Shown here piece by piece: positions 1 through 6,010 of a DNA stretch of 9,117 bases. The notes under the pieces were generated by a model, which had not been told where the DNA came from, did not search any database, and saw only the letters and a program-made list of their open reading frames with translations. Each line of letters starts with the position of its first letter. Within the stretch, counting starts at the first letter, position 1. This DNA comes from Parcubacteria group bacterium. GTDB lineage: Bacteria > Patescibacteriota > Minisyncoccia > UBA6257 > JAAZHW01. Location: assembly GCA_012510515.1 (NCBI GenBank), contig JAAZHW010000031.1, forward strand, positions 1-9,117, read 5' to 3'. The translations under genes and the position numbers were made by a program.

Positions 1-705
1 AACGAAATCAGATTCATCAGAAGCTAAATAAACTGCCGCATTGGCAATATCTTGTGGTTCACCTAAACGAGGATATAATGTTTCTCCTTCTGATTGTTTT
101 CGAGCATTGGGATCGGCTAATAAATCTTTGGTCATCGCTGTTTGAATAACGCCGGGAGCAATACAGTTAACATTAATTTTTTTCGGCGCATATTCCATTG
201 ATAATTCTTTTGATAAAGTAATAATTCCTCCCTTAGAAGCGCAGTAAACTCCGCTTTGAGGAAATCCTACCAATCCAGCAATAGAAGCAACATTAATAAT
301 TTTCCCTTTACCTTGATTTAGCATTTGAGGAATAATTTCTTTACAGGTTAAAAAGATACTTTTGAGATTCACATTAATTGTTAAATCCCAATCACTTTCA
401 GTCATTTCGTGGAAATTATAAGTTTTATAAATTCCGGCATTATTAACTAAAATATCAATTTTACCAAAAGCTTTTATTGCTTCTTTTGTCATTGTTTGAA
501 CGTCTTCTTTTTTACTTACATCAGTTTTTACAAAAATGGCATTACCGCCTAATTGTTTTATTTCTTCAACTGTTGCTAAACCGCCTTCTTCATTAATATC
601 AGCGATTAAAACACTTGCTCCTTCTTTGGCAAAACTAATAGCAATAGCCCGACCAATGCCTGATCCTGCGCCAGTAACAATAGCTGTTTTATTTTCTAAA
701 CGCAT
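1..705 (-). CDS. Short-chain dehydrogenase/reductase, FabG-like, 3' end beyond the window
   Basis: A classical SDR oxidoreductase that would use NAD(P)(H) on a hydroxyl or keto substrate in the cytoplasm. Reading back from the ATG at 705 gives 235 codons with no stop up to position 1, so only about the last 10-15 residues of a usual 245-250 residue SDR are missing. The cofactor loop TGAGSGIG is at residues 11-18 and Asp36 closes beta-2, which in this family favours NAD(H) over NADP(H). NNAG is at 88-91, the structural Asn is N113, and the catalytic Ser141, Tyr154 and Lys158 (YCASK) are all present. 'APGVIQTAM' follows in the substrate loop. No Shine-Dalgarno sequence precedes the ATG. The 85-nt gap after ligA suggests its own promoter. 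FabG and glucose-dehydrogenase-like SDRs cannot be told apart here, so the substrate is unknown. Confidence 0.93.
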   Translation of the reverse strand, partial: MRLENKTAIVTGAGSGIGRAIAISFAKEGASVLIADINEEGGLATVEEIKQLGGNAIFVKTDVSKKEDVQTMTKEAIKAFGKIDILVNNAGIYKTYNFHEMTESDWDLTINVNLKSIFLTCKEIIPQMLNQGKGKIINVASIAGLVGFPQSGVYCASKGGIITLSKELSMEYAPKKINVNCIAPGVIQTAMTKDLLADPNARKQSEGETLYPRLGEPQDIANAAVYLASDESDFV

Positions 706-790
706 ATTTTTTATTTTTTATTATTGATCGACTTTTTTATATTTATAATAATGTTATAAAATTAAAAATAAAAAAGCAAGTTTAAAAATC

Positions 791-2926
791 TTATTCTCCT
801 TTTTCTATCATTTCCAAAAATTCTTTTTCCTTAATAATTTTTAAGTTTAATTCTTTGGCTTTTTTAATTTTGGATCCCGGATTTTCACCTTCAACAACAA
901 AATCAATATTTTTAGAAACAGAAGAACTAACTTTGCCACCTAATTGCCGAATTTGTTCCTTAGCTTCTTCTCGGGTAATTGAATTTAAAGCACCGGTTAA
1001 AACAAAAATCTTTCCTTGTAATTTTTTTAATTCTTTAAAAGGAGTTTCAATTTCAATATCTGCCTCGTCTAATTTTTTAATCAATTCCCGATTATTTTTT
1101 TCTTCAAAAAAATCTTTAATGCTTTTAGCCACTTTGGGACCGATATCTTCTAATGTCTCTAAATCGTTTTGAGGTATTTTTTCCATTATTTCAAGAATTT
1201 CCATTGGCCTTTTTATTTTTTTAATAGAAATTATTTTATCTGCCAAAGCATCGGCTGTTTTTTCGCCAACGTGTAATATTCCTAAAGCATAAATAAAACG
1301 TCTTAAATTTATTTTTTTATGATTTCTGATTGATTGAACAAGATTAGCGGCTGATTTTTCTCCAAATCCTTCTAATATCGCTAAATCGCCTTCTTCCAAT
1401 TTAAAAATATCAGCTGCATCTCGAATTAAGCCTTCATCTAATAAACGATCAATTATTTTTGGTCCCATCCCTTCAATATCAAAAGCTGTTTTGGAAACAA
1501 AATGATATAAACATCTTCTATTCATTGCAAAACATTTTTTATTGCTACAGCGATAAATTATACCATTTTCTTCTTTAATAATTTTAGAACCACACATTGG
1601 ACACAAAGATGGAATTTCTAATTTTTTTTCTTTGCCAGTGCGCAAATTGGGTAAAACTTGAATAATTTGAGGAATAACATCGCCGGCTCGGCCAACAATT
1701 ACTGTGTCGCCGATTTTTAATCCCAATCTTTTTATTTCTTCAAAATTATGAAGAGTGGAACGAGTGATAGTAACGCCTCCCACATTTACTGGTTTAAGCA
1801 TCGCTACTGGTGTCAAAACTCCTGTTCGTCCAACTTGAACAAGAATATCTAAAACTTGGGTAGTAGTTTGTTTAAGGGCAAATTTATAAGCAATGGCGGC
1901 TCGCGGCGCTTTCCCAATATAACTCGCTCGTTTAAAATCTTCTTCATTATTTAAAATCACCACAATGCCATCAATTTCATAAGGTAGTTTTTCTCGATTT
2001 TTCCACCATTTATCATGAAAAGCAAAAACTTCTTCTAAATTTTTAGCTGGTTCATTATAAGGATTAATTTTAAAACCAAAAGCTTTTAAAATTAAATGTT
2101 CTTCTTCGTGAGTTTTTTGTCCTAAATCAGTCACTAAAATATAAGCATAAGAATCCAAATGTCGACTAGCGGTAATTTTGGGGTCTAATTGTCTAATTGA
2201 ACCAGCAGCCACATTGCGCGGATTAGCATAGGGTTTTAAGTTTTTTTTGATTTGTTCTTTGTTTAAAGCTTCAAAATCTTTTCGATGCATAAACACTTCT
2301 CCTCGAGCAATAATTTCATCAGGAAAATTTTTTTCTAATCGTTTCACAATGTGGTCTAATTTTTCTTTTTTTAGATTTTCTATCACTTCTTTTTTATCTA
2401 ATAAGCGCAAAGGAATGGCCTCAATGGTTTTTAAATTTTGAGTTACATCTTCGCCAATATAACCATCACCCCGCGTTGCTCCGCAAACAAAAACTCCATT
2501 TTTATATTGAAGTTCTATAGCTAATCCATCTAATTTTAATTCACAATAATAAAATTTATCAGAATGATGAATGTGGTTGCCTAAAAAATCTAAAAATCTT
2601 TTTTCCCAAGCGTACATATCTTCTTTGCTAAAAGCATCATTAAAAGAAAGCATCGGCGTTGGATGCTTAACTTTTTTAAATTCTTTTAATGGTTTTCCGC
2701 CAATTCTTTGAGTGGGGGAGTCTGGAGTAATTAAATCGGGAAATTGTTGTTCTAAATCAAAAAGTTCTTTTTTAAGCGAATCAAGCGCTTCGGGTGAAAT
2801 TTCTTCTTTATCTAAAACGTGATATAAATAGCGATGATAGTTTATTTCTTGATGTAGTTTTTCTATTTTTTTTTTAGCCTCTTCTTTGCTTAAACTGAAT
2901 TTTTTAAAATTTTCATCAATATTCAT
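791..2926 (-). CDS. ligA: NAD-dependent DNA ligase LigA
   Basis: Seals nicks in duplex DNA during replication and repair, using NAD+ as adenylate donor. The product has 711 residues, slightly longer than the usual ~670, and all LigA domains are visible. Domain Ia covers about 15-80 ('TPDSPTQRIGG'). The nucleotidyltransferase domain has the adenylated lysine K131 in ELKLDG, 'YANPRNVAAGS' at 233-243, 'YEIDGIVV' near 316-323 and 'AYKFA' near 346-350. An OB fold spans about 353-430 ('VGRTGVLTPVA'). The zinc finger uses C442, C445, C460 and C465. Helix-hairpin-helix repeats span about 480-610 and a BRCT domain about 634-708. In domain Ia, two NMN-contacting residues of the E. coli enzyme (Asp32, Tyr35) align with Pro45 and Leu48. 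It starts 9 nt after the PilX-like gene and is probably cotranscribed with the prepilin genes. No Shine-Dalgarno sequence is seen. Confidence 0.98.
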   Translation of the reverse strand: MNIDENFKKFSLSKEEAKKKIEKLHQEINYHRYLYHVLDKEEISPEALDSLKKELFDLEQQFPDLITPDSPTQRIGGKPLKEFKKVKHPTPMLSFNDAFSKEDMYAWEKRFLDFLGNHIHHSDKFYYCELKLDGLAIELQYKNGVFVCGATRGDGYIGEDVTQNLKTIEAIPLRLLDKKEVIENLKKEKLDHIVKRLEKNFPDEIIARGEVFMHRKDFEALNKEQIKKNLKPYANPRNVAAGSIRQLDPKITASRHLDSYAYILVTDLGQKTHEEEHLILKAFGFKINPYNEPAKNLEEVFAFHDKWWKNREKLPYEIDGIVVILNNEEDFKRASYIGKAPRAAIAYKFALKQTTTQVLDILVQVGRTGVLTPVAMLKPVNVGGVTITRSTLHNFEEIKRLGLKIGDTVIVGRAGDVIPQIIQVLPNLRTGKEKKLEIPSLCPMCGSKIIKEENGIIYRCSNKKCFAMNRRCLYHFVSKTAFDIEGMGPKIIDRLLDEGLIRDAADIFKLEEGDLAILEGFGEKSAANLVQSIRNHKKINLRRFIYALGILHVGEKTADALADKIISIKKIKRPMEILEIMEKIPQNDLETLEDIGPKVAKSIKDFFEEKNNRELIKKLDEADIEIETPFKELKKLQGKIFVLTGALNSITREEAKEQIRQLGGKVSSSVSKNIDFVVEGENPGSKIKKAKELNLKIIKEKEFLEMIEKGE

Positions 2927-2935
2927 ACTTAAAAA

Positions 2936-3280
2936 TTAATATAATATTTCCAACGATCGATAAGTGCCATTGCTTTCGCCAATTGATTTTATGGTTTTAT
3001 ATCCTTCTCGCGTTTTATATTGAATAGTAAAATTTGTTCCATTATTCATCATTGGTTCAGGAATATTTCCTTTGTTTAATCTATAAAGTTCATATTCCAA
3101 ACCGCTTTCTGAGGCATAAAGCGCTTTGACTGATTCGCCAACAAAAAAATTAGTTTTTAATTCGTGTAAAATTAATCCGGCTAAATCTAATCCTACTAAA
3201 AAAGCTGACATTAAAATCAGCATTGTAATAAGCAACGTCTGACCTTTTTGACTTTTTATATTTTGTCTTTTGTTTTTCAT
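2936..3280 (-). CDS. PilX/GspK-type minor prepilin
   Basis: A small 114-residue protein with a prepilin-like leader. Basic residues 1-12 are followed by a likely prepilin peptidase site G13|Q14 and a hydrophobic helix at about 14-38. It has no Glu at mature position 5; absence of Glu5 is known for GspK and PilX-type pseudopilins that sit at the pilus tip. The following 'ALYASESGLEYELY' (53-66) matches the 'AxxAAESGxExA' pattern of PilX N-terminal domains. The rest is a short beta-rich tail. Its ATG overlaps the stop of the preceding PilW-like gene by one base (TAATG), indicating translational coupling. It is last of four prepilin genes in the usual H-I-J-K order. The protein would insert in the inner membrane before pilus assembly. 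Only about 100 mature residues is short for PilX or GspK, so the C-terminal domain is minimal. Confidence 0.8.
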   Translation of the reverse strand: MKNKRQNIKSQKGQTLLITMLILMSAFLVGLDLAGLILHELKTNFFVGESVKALYASESGLEYELYRLNKGNIPEPMMNNGTNFTIQYKTREGYKTIKSIGESNGTYRSLEILY

Positions 3281-3783
3281 TATTGAATTTCTAATTGGCG
3301 ACTGCTGAGAGTTGTTTCTAAATTAGTTATTAAATTTTGATTGCCAGCTTTGGTTTTAACCTCTAATAAAATTGTTACTCTGGTTTGAAGTGAATCATCC
3401 GGACTGTTACCCAAAACTCTAAAATTTAAATTCGTCACCTCAATATTCTCGCTAGTTAAAAATTCAAATTGGCCACCTACCTCTCGTTTTACTCTATCGT
3501 TGATTAAACTATATTTTACTGTTTCATTTTTTGTATTTAAAAAAGATAAAGAATTATTACTTGAAGAAAAATTTTTTCCGGTTCTAATTTCTCTACCCAT
3601 TACTTCAATGGCATAAGAAATATTTTCTGAAGCGTTAACCGAAGCTAATAAATATCTTTGCGTACGAACATTTACCAAAAATAAAGAAGTAGTAATTGTT
3701 AAAACAATTAAAAATATAGCAGTGGAAACAAGCATTTCTACTATTGTAAAACCTTGAGATTTTTGAATTCCCATTTTTTTCAT
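3280..3783 (-). CDS. PilW/GspJ-type minor prepilin
   Basis: A 167-residue type IV pilin-like protein. The leader ends at G11, followed by mature 'FTIVEM' with the conserved Glu at +5 and a hydrophobic helix to about residue 35. The helix continues amphipathically with 'ISYAIEVMGREIRTG', the signature seen after the TM segment of GspJ/PilW-like proteins. A beta-rich globular domain follows, ending 'SSRQLEIQ'. The frame is open further upstream to a TTG at 3825, but that would overlap the preceding gene by 41 bases and put 14 extra residues before the leader. The ATG at 3783 lies one base after the previous stop (TAAAATG), typical of coupled genes, so it is preferred. It probably acts in the minor-pilin complex that primes or caps the pilus. 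Confidence 0.85.
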   Translation of the reverse strand: MKKMGIQKSQGFTIVEMLVSTAIFLIVLTITTSLFLVNVRTQRYLLASVNASENISYAIEVMGREIRTGKNFSSSNNSLSFLNTKNETVKYSLINDRVKREVGGQFEFLTSENIEVTNLNFRVLGNSPDDSLQTRVTILLEVKTKAGNQNLITNLETTLSSRQLEIQ

Positions 3784-3784
3784 T

Positions 3785-4342
3785 TTAGAACCAGTTATAT
3801 AAATGATCTTCGACTTGAATATCAAAATTTATACCGCGATTACTCCATTTTACAATTGAAGTTACTCTAATTTCTTTGTCTGATATTTTATCAATACTAA
3901 TCATTCTATTATAACGCGTTGTTTCACCATCACTATAATTATATAATCCCGATGAATCTATTTTTAAATTATTTCCTGTATAATCATCGAGACGCGTAGA
4001 ATTATATTGAACTTGATAATTACCCGGATTTAATCCCACATTCCAACTTTCGTTTTGGATATAATTATTACTTTCGTTTAGGATATAATTATTACTTTCA
4101 TTTTTGATATAATTATTATTTTCGTTTCGGATATAATTATTATCTCGAATATTGCGAACAATCTCAATGCCTTCTTGAGCTAAATACGAAGCCGTTAATT
4201 TACTATAAGCCAAATCATGAAAAACCATTGAATGATTAATCAAAGTGTAGATGCTTGTAAAAGTTACTAAAATTATAGTAACACAAACCATTACTTCAAT
4301 TATAGAAAAACCTTGATTTTTTTTGCTATTTTTTTTATTCAT
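3785..4342 (-). CDS. PilV/GspI-type minor prepilin with tandem 8-residue repeats
   Basis: A 185-residue prepilin from the ATG at 4342. The leader MNKKNSKKNQG is followed by mature 'FSIIEV' (Glu at +5) and a hydrophobic helix, then 'AQEGIEIVRNIRD', a pattern typical of PilV-like prepilins in CPR genomes as I recall them. Directly after that motif sit four copies of an eight-residue unit (NNYIxNES-like) at residues 68-99, then 'WNVGLNPGNYQVQYNS' and a beta-rich C-terminus. The repeats come from four 24-bp tandem DNA units and look like an insertion between the helix and the globular domain. A TTG at 4375 is also in frame, but it overlaps the upstream gene by 22 bases and adds a non-leader-like segment. 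The ATG at 4342 starts 11 nt after the preceding stop. The repeat tract would be exposed on the pilin surface if folded as in other pilins. Confidence 0.85.
   Translation of the reverse strand: MNKKNSKKNQGFSIIEVMVCVTIILVTFTSIYTLINHSMVFHDLAYSKLTASYLAQEGIEIVRNIRDNNYIRNENNNYIKNESNNYILNESNNYIQNESWNVGLNPGNYQVQYNSTRLDDYTGNNLKIDSSGLYNYSDGETTRYNRMISIDKISDKEIRVTSIVKWSNRGINFDIQVEDHLYNWF
4048..4143. repeat. Four tandem 24-bp repeats within the PilV-like gene
   Basis: Units at 4048-4071, 4072-4095, 4096-4119 and 4120-4143 share the form TTTCNTTTNNGATATAATTA plus a TTA(C/T) end. They differ at only a few positions. Each is a multiple of three, so gain or loss of a unit keeps the reading frame. On the coding strand each encodes NNYIxNES or NNYIxNEN. 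Confidence 0.97.
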
Positions 4343-4353
4343 TAATTTAATTT

Positions 4354-4896
4354 TTAAAATTTCTCTTCTCCCCAAACCTGTCCAATGGAATTAATAAAAA
4401 TTTTAAAACCTAATGTTTCTTGTCCTTGTCCTTTATATTCATCTTTTAATTTAAAAGAAATCTCGACTTGCCTGTTATTGGCTAAATCTCCATCAAAATA
4501 AATTGTTGGATCGGGTGGAAGAAAAAATACTTGATTGATATCAGAAGAAAGATATTCAAACTTATCTAAAGGAATAATTTCTACGTCATTATTAGGAATA
4601 TATAAATGATTAGATTTTTCACAATCATTAGATGTATCAGCAAAAATAATATAACGATTATTATCAACATCAAAATAAACACCATAGCCACAAGTTAATT
4701 GACCATTCCAATCTTTAGTGGCAATAGCTAAATTTTTAACTCGATTAATATCAGAAATTACTTTAGTTCTTGTTCTTAAAACTAAACTAAAATTTTCTCC
4801 CTGACGAGAATAAACAAGTAATAATCCGCTCAACAAAGCTGTAATGCCTAAAACAGTTATCATTTCAATTAAAGTAAACCCCTTATTATTTCTCAT
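4354..4896 (-). CDS. FimT/GspH-type minor prepilin
   Basis: First gene of the minus-strand prepilin/ligA operon, 180 residues. A very short leader MRNNKG is cleaved before 'FTLIEM' (Glu at +5). A hydrophobic helix runs to about residue 29, followed by 'TKVISDINRVKNLAIATKDWNG', the amphipathic helix typical of GspH/FimT pseudopilins. The globular part has a 'CGYGVYFD...NNRYIIFADTSNDC' segment; C69 and C92 could form a disulfide if exported. The C-terminus 'TLGFKIFINSIGQVW' is a typical GspH beta-hairpin. Its place ahead of I-, J- and K-like genes matches the conserved order of minor-pilin clusters. The start at 4896 is preceded only by AT-rich sequence, with no Shine-Dalgarno motif. Confidence 0.87.
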   Translation of the reverse strand: MRNNKGFTLIEMITVLGITALLSGLLLVYSRQGENFSLVLRTRTKVISDINRVKNLAIATKDWNGQLTCGYGVYFDVDNNRYIIFADTSNDCEKSNHLYIPNNDVEIIPLDKFEYLSSDINQVFFLPPDPTIYFDGDLANNRQVEISFKLKDEYKGQGQETLGFKIFINSIGQVWGEEKF

Positions 4897-4908
4897 TATT
4901 ATTATTTT

Positions 4909-4940
4909 ACTCTTTTTAAAATTAATAAAAAGAGTTTTTT
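4909..4940 (+). terminator. Terminator-like hairpin between divergent operons
   Basis: A perfect 10-bp inverted repeat, ACTCTTTTTA (4909-4918) and TAAAAAGAGT (4926-4935), with a 7-nt loop, is followed by T4936-4940. It reads as an intrinsic terminator on the plus strand, although the stem has few GC pairs. No plus-strand gene lies upstream of it, so it may stop antisense transcription through the pilin operon. On the minus strand it falls in the leader or promoter of the FimT-like gene, 13 bases before the ATG, where it could hinder translation or bind a regulator. No convincing minus-strand promoter was found; the best is TTGTGG (4948-4943) with TATTAA (4927-4922), only 15 nt apart. Confidence 0.5.
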
Positions 4941-4947
4941 ATCCACA
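4939..4947 (+). promoter_or_regulatory. Perfect DnaA-box 9-mer (TTATCCACA)
   Basis: TTATCCACA matches the bacterial DnaA-box consensus exactly. It lies in the intergenic region between the divergent pilin/ligA operon and the small membrane-protein operon. I saw no other copy nearby, so this is not a typical clustered oriC. It could be a lone regulatory site or chance. Confidence 0.4.
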
Positions 4948-4953
4948 ACTAAT

Positions 4954-4982
4954 TTGGTTGACTTTAAAAATTGAGTTATAAT
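4954..4982 (+). promoter_or_regulatory. Sigma-70-type promoter for the small membrane-protein operon
   Basis: A perfect -10 TATAAT (4977-4982) is preceded at 17 nt by a partial -35 TTGGTT (4954-4959); a TTGACT at 4958-4963 overlaps it but is only 13 nt from the -10. Transcription should begin near 4989, ahead of the ATG at 5022. This argues against the TTG at 4971 as the translation start. Confidence 0.7.
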
Positions 4983-5021
4983 AGAAATATAACAAGGTCG
5001 AATTTAAAAAATCTTAATTCT

Positions 5022-5195
5022 ATGGAAGAATTTAATCAAAACCAAAACCCCACCCAAGAAACTCAAGAAACTCAATCTGCTCAACCAACAATGTCAGAAA
5101 AATCAAAAACAGCCAGTCTTAAAAAAAATACTTCTTGGTTGTGGATTATTGTAGCGGTCGTTGTTATCTTAGCCATTATTTTATTGGCAATATAA
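5022..5195 (+). CDS. Small tail-anchored membrane protein of unknown function
   Basis: A 57-residue protein that I do not recognise. Residues 1-30 are polar and rich in Gln, Asn, Thr and Ser ('NQNQNPTQETQETQ'), probably disordered. Residues 31-37 include Lys. The C-terminal ~19 residues form one hydrophobic helix, 'WLWIIVAVVVILAIILLAI', which ends exactly at the stop, so the protein would be tail-anchored with its N-terminus in the cytoplasm. The ATG at 5022 is chosen because the in-frame TTG at 4971 lies inside the promoter. The next gene follows after 13 nt and has a similar 'K-x-x-x-W-x-WII' junction entering its TM helix. The two may be functionally linked or share an ancestral membrane segment. 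Confidence 0.7.
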   Translation: MEEFNQNQNPTQETQETQSAQPTMSEKSKTASLKKNTSWLWIIVAVVVILAIILLAI

Positions 5196-5208
5196 ACTCT
5201 TATTTACT

Positions 5209-5712
5209 ATGAACGAGGAAAATATAAAAAAAACAAAATCAAACAAAGGATGGCAATGGATTATAATTATATTAATGGTTATATTAGCGGCAGTTATAGG
5301 TTATTATTATGGTTATAGCCAAAAAAATTATCAACCAACAGAAACAACAAGTGTTTTTGAAGAAGGAATGGAAATTCAAGATTTTGGCGATGTCCCGCCT
5401 GATATTTTTCCTTTAGATTTTCCTTTTGAAGTTGGATCTTCTTTGAGTGAATCAAAAAAGATAATTTATAAAGATTCAGGAGCCATTCAAGCCCAAGTAG
5501 TTTATTTTTCCCAAAAACCAGTTGAGCAAAGTGCTGATCGATTTCAAGAATATTTAACTCAAACTGGTTGGACAATAATAAATAACACTAATGATATGGG
5601 CATTTATTCTTTGTATGCTCAAAAAGATAAAGCGATAATGAATATTGTAATGCAAAATGACGAATTGGCCAATCAAGTAAGAATAGAGGCTAATTATGTT
5701 ATTAATAAATAG
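5209..5712 (+). CDS. Single-pass membrane protein with extracytoplasmic domain, unknown function
   Basis: A 167-residue protein. A Lys-rich N-terminus (1-14) precedes one TM helix at about 15-35 ('WQWIIIILMVILAAVIG'), predicting an N-in, C-out orientation. An acidic linker follows, then a compact domain at about 65-165. That domain begins 'DIFPLDFPFEVGSSL' and includes 'VVYFSQKPVEQSADRFQEYLTQTGWTI' and a final beta strand. The pattern of a Pro-rich strand, beta strand, helix, 'GW' and beta strands recalls small secreted domains common as hypotheticals in CPR genomes; this is resemblance only. No Cys and no catalytic motif is visible. It is the second gene of a two-gene operon and is followed by a strong terminator. 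No Shine-Dalgarno sequence precedes the ATG. Confidence 0.8.
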   Translation: MNEENIKKTKSNKGWQWIIIILMVILAAVIGYYYGYSQKNYQPTETTSVFEEGMEIQDFGDVPPDIFPLDFPFEVGSSLSESKKIIYKDSGAIQAQVVYFSQKPVEQSADRFQEYLTQTGWTIINNTNDMGIYSLYAQKDKAIMNIVMQNDELANQVRIEANYVINK

Positions 5713-5742
5713 ACCGTTTTGATAAATTAAAATTAGTAATTT

Positions 5743-5783
5743 AAACAGAAGAAGAAGCAATGCTTCTTCTTTTGTTTTGTTTT
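5743..5783 (+). terminator. Intrinsic terminator of the small membrane-protein operon
   Basis: A nearly perfect 17-bp inverted repeat (5743-5759 with 5761-5777, one G-T pair) is centred on AAGC-A-TGCTT. The inner GAAGAAG/CTTCTTC stem is followed by T-rich sequence to about 5784. The AAA arm start makes it T-rich on the other strand too, so it may work in both directions. It lies 30 nt after the stop at 5712. Confidence 0.85.
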
Positions 5784-5790
5784 TGGTAAA

Positions 5791-5840
5791 AAATAGTGTT
5801 GGTGGCGGCGAAATTCTAAAAGATTTCGCCACCACTATTT
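5791..5840. repeat. GC-rich imperfect palindrome
   Basis: AAATAGTG (5791-5798) pairs with CACTATTT (5833-5840). Inside it, GGTGGCG and GAAAT segments (5801-5814) pair with ATTTCGCCACC (5823-5833) after bulging about six extra bases on the left arm. The loop is about eight bases. It is the most GC-rich spot in this AT-rich gap. On the minus strand it is followed by a run of six T, like a terminator, but no minus-strand gene feeds into it. It could be a terminator for antisense transcripts, a structured RNA, or a REP-like or mobile palindrome. Confidence 0.65.
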
Positions 5841-5869
5841 ATTGCCATTGCCCAGAATAATTATTATCA

Positions 5870-5908
5870 ACTAATAAATAAAAATTATTAAAATAAGTAT
5901 TTATTAGT
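5870..5908. repeat. 11-bp inverted repeat sharing the operator-like core
   Basis: ACTAATAAATA (5870-5880) is the exact reverse complement of TATTTATTAGT (5898-5908), with a 17-nt spacer. The right arm lies within the first 37-bp direct repeat, so the core TATTTATTAGT occurs three times upstream of the Rrf2 gene: inverted at 5870, direct at 5898 and direct at 5982. Confidence 0.85.
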
Positions 5909-5926
5909 CTAATTTTAAAATATTTA
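5890..5926 (+). promoter_or_regulatory. Putative operator, 37-bp direct repeat copy 1
   Basis: Identical over 37 bases to 5974-6010. It contains two short dyads, AATAA-N4-TTATT (5892-5905) and ATTAG-T-CTAAT (5903-5913). It ends 12 bp before the -35 of the iron-sulfur operon promoter. The position and dyads suggest a regulator binding site, most simply for the adjacent Rrf2-type protein. Confidence 0.7.
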
Positions 5927-5938
5927 TTCAATTATTAT

Positions 5939-5968
5939 TTGACAAATTACCCTCAAATAATTTATTAT
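5939..5968 (+). promoter_or_regulatory. Sigma-70-type promoter of the iron-sulfur operon
   Basis: A perfect -35 TTGACA (5939-5944) and a -10 TATTAT (5963-5968, five of six matches) are 18 nt apart. Transcription would start near 5975, the first bases of the second 37-bp repeat, giving a leader of about 46 nt before the ATG at 6021. The promoter lies between the two repeat copies. Confidence 0.75.
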
Positions 5969-5973
5969 ATAAC

Positions 5974-6010
5974 AAAATAAGTATTTATTAGTCTAATTTT
6001 AAAATATTTA
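5974..6010 (+). promoter_or_regulatory. Putative operator, 37-bp direct repeat copy 2
   Basis: An exact second copy of 5890-5926, 84 bp downstream. It covers the predicted transcription start and the first ~35 transcribed bases, the position expected of a repressor site. The ATG of the Rrf2 gene follows 10 nt later. The 84-bp phasing is eight helical turns at 10.5 bp per turn. Confidence 0.72.

Noticed and set aside
536..727. Plus-strand open frame of 63 codons
   Set aside because: Lies antisense to the SDR gene, which has all catalytic motifs in the other strand; the product is low-complexity with no motif.
742..779. Promoter for the SDR gene (TTGCTT at 779-774 with TATAAC at 758-753)
   Set aside because: Spacing is only 15 nt in a nearly pure A/T gap where -10-like strings are frequent, so it cannot be supported.
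855..1172. Plus-strand open frame of 105 codons
   Set aside because: Antisense to the BRCT/HhH part of ligA, with no recognisable protein features.
2247..2441. Plus-strand open frame of 64 codons
   Set aside because: Antisense shadow of the ligase nucleotidyltransferase domain.
4048..4143. CRISPR-like repeats
   Set aside because: Units are contiguous with no spacers and encode an in-frame peptide repeat within a gene.
4939..4947. Replication origin
   Set aside because: Only one DnaA box; no cluster of boxes and no dnaA or dnaN gene in the window.
4971..5021. Upstream TTG start for the tail-anchored protein
   Set aside because: The TTG lies between the -35 and -10 elements, so it would not be in the transcript.
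5294..5835. Two minus-strand open frames (5294-5575 and 5554-5835)
   Set aside because: They overlap each other and the membrane-protein gene and its terminator; one reads through the hairpins. Compositions are hydrophobic low-complexity with no motif.
5870..6010. CRISPR array
   Set aside because: Only two direct 37-bp copies with one 47-bp spacer containing a promoter, AT-rich, and no cas genes nearby.
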